Assembly (NCBI GenBank): GCA_003567135.1
Contig: PXAI01000226.1
Coordinates: 1 to 19,765 of the forward strand
From: Balneolia bacterium
Lineage (GTDB): Bacteria > Bacteroidota > Rhodothermia > Balneolales > Cyclonatronaceae
Length of the DNA stretch: 19,765 bases
Reading direction: 5' to 3'
The number at the start of each line of letters is the position of its first letter. Positions within the stretch are counted from its first letter, which is position 1. Under the pieces are notes generated by a model. The model did no database searches and was not told the origin of the DNA. It saw only the letters and a program-made list of their open reading frames with translations. Positions 16,001 through 19,765 of this stretch are shown piece after piece. The translations under genes and the position numbers were made by a program.

Positions 16001-16854
16001 AGGATCTGGAAAGCCTGAGAAACCTGAATGTAAGTGGACAGGGCGGGCCGCCGGTGCCGCTGGTAACCGTTGCAGATTTTGAGGAGGGAACCGGACTCGG
16101 CTCGATCATCAGGCTGAATTTACGCAGAACCGCCACTGTAGTTGGCGAGGCCGCGCCGGGCTTCAGCGGACCTGAAGTACTAGCCAGCGCACAGGCTGAA
16201 CTGGCCGAATACCGCGAAAATCTTCCGGTTGGCTACACCATGGAATACACCGGCGAAAGTGATGATCAGGAGGAAGCATTCGGATTCCTGACTACCGCGC
16301 TGCTGGTTGGCTTCGCGCTCATTTTTCTTGTGATGCTCGCCAAGTTCAACAGCTTTGTTTCACCGATGATTATCATGATCGCCGTGGGCCTCAGCCTGAT
16401 CGGTGTACTGCTCGGCCTGCTGCTCACCCGGACACCGTTTGGATTGATGACCTTCATCGGAATCATCTCCCTTGCCGGAATTGTGTGCGTGAACAACGTG
16501 GTACTGCTGGATTACGTAAAACAGCTGACCGAAGCAGGTAAAGCCAAGAAGGATGCCATCGTGGAAGCGGGACTCATCCGTTTCCGTCCTGTACTGCTCA
16601 CCGCGCTCACGACCATCCTCGGTCTTGTGCCGCTCACGTTCGGAATCAACATCGACTTCGTGAATCTGTTCGTGAACTTCGATCCGAATTTCCAGCTGGG
16701 ATCAGACAGCACGGCATTCTGGGGCCCGATGGGAATCGCGATTATCAGCGGATTATCCTTCGCCACCTTCCTGACGCTCGTCGTGGTGCCGGTACTCTAC
16801 TCCGCGTTTGATTCCGTAGCCATCCGCGTCGGCCGCAAATTCACCGGCGAATGA
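13060..16854 (+). CDS. RND-family efflux permease with inserted membrane segments
   Basis: This inner-membrane, proton-driven pump has 1264 residues, against about 1050 for AcrB. The N-terminal TM1 (12-30), periplasmic porter domain (about 35-345) and TM2-TM6 (about 357-510) are normal. TM4 carries GLLVDNSIVVVENIYRYRE, keeping the first Asp of the AcrB pair (D421) with Asn in place of the second. TM10 reads GIVCVNNVVLLDY, with Asn where AcrB has Lys940; both changes occur in a large RND subgroup. Between 514 and 746, where AcrB has one helix (TM7), about seven hydrophobic segments occur (near 525-541, 543-561, 606-628, 632-654, 663-685, 690-714, 727-747). The second porter half resumes at IPTGQEFFPSTDPSS. 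Substrate unknown. Confidence 0.95.
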   Translation: MKLTEITLKNRTVVVALAIILVMAGFYSYSTIPKESNPQVDIPVFIVTTIYPGISPTDMEALVTQPIERELQGINGVTDIRSTTLESVSSVVVEFDLDVPNSEASQRVRERVDIARADLPPDVEEPIILEIDLDDLMPVLTVNLAADYPLTRLTEVAERLQDELETVSGVREVEMIGQTEREVQVNVDIAKLNGYGLTFGHLVNAIQNQNLTIPGGTIDIDRMSYLVRVSGEFDDPLEINDLVVARPMGEGPQGPGLVYMRDVAEVIFGFKERESFSRLRAYKVDEGGRMVEVDDADIQDLQVISLNLKKRPGLNILETAQEVYDLLEEYALPTGTSVIITGDQSEDVVQLISDLENSIISGMLFVILVLVFFLGVRNALLVGTAVPLSILVGFIVLLALGYTANFIILFSLIIALGLLVDNSIVVVENIYRYRELGYERFDAAKRGADEVGYALIAATSTLLAAFIPMTFWPGVIGQFMGYLPLTLIIVLICSLFIALVIYPVLTGYLVRLDTEEKKKKPAFVKGILIGLLLLAMISVGAANWITLVVSLLVVIFFVGSYKLIIKPASKGFNEKTMPQILEIYESFLKWMLWRDYTVSLAMLRNTLALGSIAGGALLAILGGLFSLFSPFGSIIAMAGGALAVFGIILSLLHSLEAIYRGGFYSILAGIALVALVSTILFVVSLGNTVEPLVWMVLLALPAIMIVVGLIGMLLSGGRPLFLTDNRALLLNSVMGVFIGIFALNAIIPTGQEFFPSTDPSSIVIDLEGPIGMNVYASNEIAQEVQNRIYKLIDEDPKVKANIEIVQTSVGVAGDVFFGGSPQPSPELSRININLVDYGDRVESSAKTMTKIRQAVGEIPDMIVKIEGEQQGPPTGPPVNIEVSGEDFDEIVRISREITQILNDAASSGDIPGLVDIRNNVSGGLPEYRVRIDYEKASRLGLSVADIAQTIRIANNGLETSKWRDGEDEYDIVVRLRPEDRQDLESLRNLNVSGQGGPPVPLVTVADFEEGTGLGSIIRLNLRRTATVVGEAAPGFSGPEVLASAQAELAEYRENLPVGYTMEYTGESDDQEEAFGFLTTALLVGFALIFLVMLAKFNSFVSPMIIMIAVGLSLIGVLLGLLLTRTPFGLMTFIGIISLAGIVCVNNVVLLDYVKQLTEAGKAKKDAIVEAGLIRFRPVLLTALTTILGLVPLTFGINIDFVNLFVNFDPNFQLGSDSTAFWGPMGIAIISGLSFATFLTLVVVPVLYSAFDSVAIRVGRKFTGE

Positions 16855-16903
16855 AACTGTAACTGAAACCTACAAGGGAATTTATTCCCACTATCAAAGC
16901 CAG

Positions 16904-16934
16904 AAGCCATCCCTTGACGGGGATGGCTTTTTTT
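16904..16934 (+). terminator. Intrinsic terminator of the efflux operon
   Basis: AAGCCATCCC (16904-16913) and GGGATGGCTT (16920-16929) make a perfect 10-bp stem with loop TTGACG, running into seven T (16928-16934). It lies 50 bases after the RND stop codon. A smaller hairpin, GGGAAT-TT-ATTCCC (16876-16889), precedes it, and a run of eight G (16938-16945) follows. Confidence 0.92.
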
Positions 16935-16998
16935 GGTGGGGGGGGTATCGTTTCGATTTTCTTCTGAAATTTTTTTAGTAATTGTCCGATATAAGCAC

Positions 16999-17023
16999 TT
17001 TCTGTAGTTACCAACTGCAGAAA
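16999..17023. repeat. Imperfect palindrome between efflux operon and nucleotidyltransferase gene
   Basis: TTTCTGTAGTT and AACTGCAGAAA pair at 10 of 11 positions around the loop ACC. No T-tract follows on either strand. It may mark the junction between the efflux operon and the AT-rich module, or serve as a 3'-end structure for the module transcript. Confidence 0.35.
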
Positions 17024-17040
17024 TGTATCGAGGCACTGCA

Positions 17041-17059
17041 CAAATAAATGTTTTATTTG
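17041..17059 (-). other. AT-rich hairpin just after the nucleotidyltransferase gene
   Basis: CAAATAAA and TTTATTTG are perfect 8-bp arms with the loop TGT, 28 bases beyond the stop of the minus-strand nucleotidyltransferase gene. The stem is AT-only except at its ends, so it would be a weak terminator at best. Confidence 0.35.
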
Positions 17060-17087
17060 ATCAAAAGTATCTCAGTTCTAATGCTTA

Positions 17088-17783
17088 TCAATTACCTTGA
17101 ATAATACTTTTAATACAATCAATTATTCGTGAAAATCTTTCCCCACGGGTCTCGAAATTGAGATTGCCATAGATAGCCTCCTGCATTACTCTATTTTGCG
17201 ATACATTTTTAAGCTGATCTACTAAATAGGGTTTTACGTCGGACGGCGCGTTCGCTATCGTTTCAACTATATTAATGTTATTGTCCATAACATAGATGAT
17301 GTCTTCAAAATCGTGGCTGGTTCGTGGATCTTTGGCTCCTCTACTTTCGAAAGCCTCAAATTTTGATGCCAGAAAATAGGGCAATGGGAGTACGTAAATA
17401 ATGTGATTTCCTATTTCAACAGTTTCTTTTCGTGCAAATCCGGGAGCAAACCAGGGGTTTGCAGGCGCCCATCCAATTGATTTTGTATTCATTACATCAA
17501 CCAGAGTATCATCATATCTAAAGCGGCATATAACGGTATCTTGTGATGATTGCATAAAGCCTTTTTTAGTTAGTCGTACCCGTATGTTTTCCAGCTGATT
17601 GACTGTTGCAATAGATAAACTGATATCGATGTCTTTGGTTGGCCTGACGTCTTCAGCTGCAGGGTTATCGATGTAGAGGCTTACCACTGCACCACCCACA
17701 TATACTACATCATTATTGAGTTCTTTCAGAGCTTCGGCAACTTTTGAAATTACCCTTCTGTTAAAGTCGGTATTTTTTTCCAT
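17088..17783 (-). CDS. AbiEii-like nucleotidyltransferase (putative toxin)
   Basis: The 231-residue protein has the minimal nucleotidyltransferase fold: VGGAVVSLY (29-37), then TKDIDISL (49-56) with metal-binding D51 and D53, and a third acidic position in LVDVMN (D96). A later block, LASKFEAFESRGAKDPRTSHDFEDIIYV (K141, K151, D158), matches the conserved Lys/Asp region of AbiEii/AbiGii toxins of type IV toxin-antitoxin systems. Toxins of this superfamily modify tRNA or other targets with NTPs. Its first 34 bases overlap the winged-helix gene upstream, implying one transcript and coupled translation. The region is more AT-rich than its surroundings, as expected of transferred defence or TA genes. 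Toxicity is inferred from fold and context; a nontoxic role is possible. Confidence 0.75.
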   Translation of the reverse strand: MEKNTDFNRRVISKVAEALKELNNDVVYVGGAVVSLYIDNPAAEDVRPTKDIDISLSIATVNQLENIRVRLTKKGFMQSSQDTVICRFRYDDTLVDVMNTKSIGWAPANPWFAPGFARKETVEIGNHIIYVLPLPYFLASKFEAFESRGAKDPRTSHDFEDIIYVMDNNINIVETIANAPSDVKPYLVDQLKNVSQNRVMQEAIYGNLNFETRGERFSRIIDCIKSIIQGN

Positions 17784-18271
17784 AGCCTGTCTTTAAGTGC
17801 ATTAATGGCAAGGTTCCGTTCCCTTGCTCTGCCTATTCGCATAGCATCAGTAAGAGCAAGCAATTCGTGAAGTTTGGGGTCCTTCTGACAAGCCAGAGGA
17901 ACTGATGGATGCAGAGGTTCTATAGCCTGACCACGCACCGTACCATTTGCATATGGCCATACGATCTGTTCCTCGCTCATGATTTGTTTCGCAAGAGGTG
18001 GTGCTGACCAAGCCGTGGGCATACCCCGAACCAAAGATCCAGGATGTTGTGGGTAAACATACTTTAAACCAAATTCCAGAAAATCGAGCAGAGAGGAAAT
18101 CATGACCTCTTTTTTGTCGGGACTTATCAATCCGGCCAGCGCAGAGCGTTTGAGGCTTTCAGTTACTTCACTACCGCTGATTTTCAGTTCCTGAGCTAAG
18201 TCCTTCATCAGCCAGGGCTGATCTTCTTTGGCGACGATTTTTAATAATATGACTATATCATGTGGTCGCAT
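17750..18271 (-). CDS. Winged-helix protein, putative antitoxin/regulator partner
   Basis: The preferred ATG at 18271 gives 173 residues beginning MRPHDIVILLKIVA, which looks like a natural domain start; a TTG at 18310 would add 13 unconvincing residues. Residues 5-60 form a MarR-like winged helix: WLMKDLAQELKISGSEVTESLKRSALAGLI with the recognition helix at about 32-45. The rest is a distinct domain with GSLVRGMPTAWSAPPL (78-93), VWPYANGTVRGQAIEPLHPSVP (104-125) and a C-terminal LLALTDAMRIGRARERNLA (137-154). I have a memory of proteins with this layout in other bacteria but know of no assigned function. The 34-base overlap with the nucleotidyltransferase gene and the upstream palindrome suggest an autoregulating antitoxin. 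Confidence 0.7.
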   Translation of the reverse strand: MRPHDIVILLKIVAKEDQPWLMKDLAQELKISGSEVTESLKRSALAGLISPDKKEVMISSLLDFLEFGLKYVYPQHPGSLVRGMPTAWSAPPLAKQIMSEEQIVWPYANGTVRGQAIEPLHPSVPLACQKDPKLHELLALTDAMRIGRARERNLAINALKDRLWKKIPTLTEG

Positions 18272-18318
18272 ACAAAGTGTTTTTTGTGATTTCTGAAGTA
18301 ATATAGTCAAAATTTTTA

Positions 18319-18344
18319 AATTCGCGAATCGCGAAGCACGAATT
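18319..18344. promoter_or_regulatory. Nested palindrome, candidate operator of the winged-helix/nucleotidyltransferase pair
   Basis: TTCGCGA-A-TCGCGAA (18321-18335) is a perfect 15-bp palindrome. It is nested in a wider pair, AATTCG (18319-18324) and CGAATT (18339-18344). It lies about 50-70 bases upstream of the winged-helix ATG, where an autoregulatory operator would be expected. It could also be part of a dispersed repeat. Confidence 0.5.
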
Positions 18345-18475
18345 AAATAATGAAACCAGATTCATAATTCCTTCAAAGCATATATCAATCTGTTATTCAG
18401 TATTTTTTGAATAGTAAGCTTCTGATTTACCGAGAATATAGCAACCCACGAAAGCCCCGCACCCCATCCCCCACA

Positions 18476-18497
18476 ATTCCGTATCTTACACCGGAAT
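18476..18497 (+). promoter_or_regulatory. Possible uvrB promoter region with inverted repeat
   Basis: ATTCCG and CGGAAT flank TATCTTACAC, which contains TATCTTAC, a partial match to the TAnnTTTG element, about 65 bases before the uvrB ATG. No convincing -33 element was seen, so the call is weak. Confidence 0.25.
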
Positions 18498-18552
18498 GAA
18501 AACCCCGTGCCGTTACGTTTCTAAAACTCATCTTTCAAACGCATCTTTGTAA

Positions 18553-19765
18553 ATGTCCAAATTTAATCTTGTTTCGCCGCATCCGCCGGCCGGGGATCAG
18601 CCCGCTGCTATAAAATCGCTCAAAACCGGACTGGATAACGGGGATAAATTTCAGACGCTGCTCGGGATTACGGGTTCGGGGAAAACACGCACGATTGCCT
18701 CGGTTATTGAGCAGGTCAATAAGCCCACGCTGGTGATGAGCCACAACAAAACGCTGGCGGCGCAGCTTTACCGCGAATTTAGCGATTTTTTTCCCGAAAA
18801 CTGCGTCGAGTTTTTCATCAGCTACTACGATTATTATCAGCCGGAAGCCTACATCGTTTCGTCGGATAAGTACATTGAGAAGGATCTCTCCATCAATGAT
18901 GAAATTCAGCGTTTGCGACTGCGCGCCACGAGTTCGCTGCTTTCGGGACGCCGCGATGTCATTATTGTGGCTTCAGTAAGCTGTATTTATGGTATTGGTT
19001 CGCCATCGGAATACGCCAAGCTGATCATCCCGCTTGAAGTCGGCAATGAGATTCCGCGCAACAAGCTGCTGTACGATTTTGTGGATCTGCATTACATCCG
19101 AAGCGATCACGATTTTCGCCGCGCCACCTTTCGAGTTCGGGGCGATGTGGTTGATATCATCCCCGCATATTCCGAGCACGCCCTGAAAATCGAGTTCTGG
19201 GGAGAGGAAATTGAGCGCATGTCCATTTTTGATCCCGATACGGGCGATCACATCGAGGATGTGGATACGTTTACGGTCTATCCCGCATCGCATTACGTAA
19301 CGAGTAAGGGGCGTCTGGAAGAGGCGATTCGAGGCATTGAGGATGAAATGGACTGGCGCTTGGATGTGCTTCGATCCGAGGAAAAATTTCTGGAAGCGCA
19401 ACGGCTTGAACAGCGTACCACGTTTGATCTCGAAATGATCAAGGAGATCGGGTACTGTGCCGGAATCGAGAATTATTCGCGCTATCTGGCCGGCCGCAAA
19501 CCCGGCGAGCGCCCTTACTGCCTGATGGATTACTTCCCGGATGATTATCTGATCGTAATGGATGAAAGTCATCAGTCCGTTCCGCAGATTGAGGCGATGT
19601 ACGGCGGTGACCGGAGCCGGAAAATGAACCTGGTTGAACACGGATTCCGGCTGCCCTCCGCGCTGGATAATCGTCCGCTAACGTTCAATGAGTGGGAAAC
19701 GATGATCAATCAGTGCATTTTTGTGAGCGCGACCCCGGCAAATTATGAGCTGGAACAGAGCGGCG
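18553..19765 (+). CDS. uvrB: Excinuclease ABC subunit B, N-terminal part (runs off right edge)
   Basis: From the ATG at 18553 the frame stays open to the window end, giving 404 residues of a protein normally about 660-680 long. UvrB is the damage-verification helicase-like subunit of nucleotide excision repair, loaded by UvrA and cut alongside UvrC. Seen here are the Walker A loop LGITGSGKT (37-45, K44), VMSHNKTLAAQLYREF, the damage-binding beta-hairpin with SYYDYYQPEAYI, RLRATSSLLSGRRDVIIVASVSCIYG, the Walker B DESH box in VMDESHQSVPQI, and SATPANYEL at the edge. UvrB usually reads TGSGKTFT after the P-loop; this copy has TGSGKTRT. The rest lies outside the window. Confidence 0.97.
   Translation, partial: MSKFNLVSPHPPAGDQPAAIKSLKTGLDNGDKFQTLLGITGSGKTRTIASVIEQVNKPTLVMSHNKTLAAQLYREFSDFFPENCVEFFISYYDYYQPEAYIVSSDKYIEKDLSINDEIQRLRLRATSSLLSGRRDVIIVASVSCIYGIGSPSEYAKLIIPLEVGNEIPRNKLLYDFVDLHYIRSDHDFRRATFRVRGDVVDIIPAYSEHALKIEFWGEEIERMSIFDPDTGDHIEDVDTFTVYPASHYVTSKGRLEEAIRGIEDEMDWRLDVLRSEEKFLEAQRLEQRTTFDLEMIKEIGYCAGIENYSRYLAGRKPGERPYCLMDYFPDDYLIVMDESHQSVPQIEAMYGGDRSRKMNLVEHGFRLPSALDNRPLTFNEWETMINQCIFVSATPANYELEQSG

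Noticed and set aside
18272..18310. N-terminal extension of the winged-helix protein to a TTG codon
   Set aside because: The ATG at 18271 begins a natural domain start; the 13 extra residues look unrelated and need a rare start codon.
18973..19641. Minus-strand 222-residue open frame at the right edge
   Set aside because: It is antisense to uvrB, whose motifs are unmistakable; no domain was recognised in the antisense product.
1..19765. CRISPR array, tRNA, rRNA or complete insertion sequence
   Set aside because: No regularly spaced repeats, cloverleaf-like segments, rRNA motifs or paired element ends were seen.

Overview
The window looks like chromosomal DNA of a Bacteroidota-like bacterium, possibly Balneolota (inference). 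The grounds are moderate GC, weak Shine-Dalgarno sites, a promoter of the TTG-N17-TAnnTTTG type ahead of the tetR gene, and families common in that group: a PF17131 LolA-like protein, a long RND permease, a DprE2-like reductase, and an IS200-like protein ending in a WFGG...FH block. Most of the window is ordinary chromosomal content; two places look accessory.

Layout, left to right. A PspC-domain gene runs off the left edge on the minus strand. Four minus-strand genes follow in tight order: a secreted erythromycin-esterase-family protein (first transcribed), a LolA-like periplasmic protein, a Sad/YneI-type succinate-semialdehyde dehydrogenase and a CvfB-like S1 RNA-binding protein. A divergent plus-strand pair encodes a DprE2-like short-chain reductase and a HAD-IB phosphatase. 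Next, on the minus strand, come a Y1 (IS200-like) transposase relative that has lost its catalytic residues, a DUF2306-like membrane protein, and a PutP-type sodium symporter preceded by a translationally coupled 28-residue membrane peptide that is too short for routine gene calling.

The plus-strand block from about 9492 to 16934 is a complete tripartite efflux operon: TetR regulator, TolC-like outer-membrane channel, lipoprotein adaptor and RND permease. It has a recognisable promoter, overlapping TGAC-N5-GTCA operator candidates and a strong intrinsic terminator. The permease is about 200 residues longer than AcrB because extra hydrophobic segments are inserted around the position of TM7.

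The 17.0-18.4 kb region is visibly more AT-rich. It holds an overlapping pair on the minus strand, a winged-helix protein and an AbiEii-like nucleotidyltransferase, with a perfect 15-bp palindrome just upstream. This resembles a type IV toxin-antitoxin or defence module and is the best candidate here for an under-described system. The window ends inside uvrB on the plus strand. No tRNA, rRNA, CRISPR array or complete insertion sequence was seen, and no gap between genes exceeds 300 bases.
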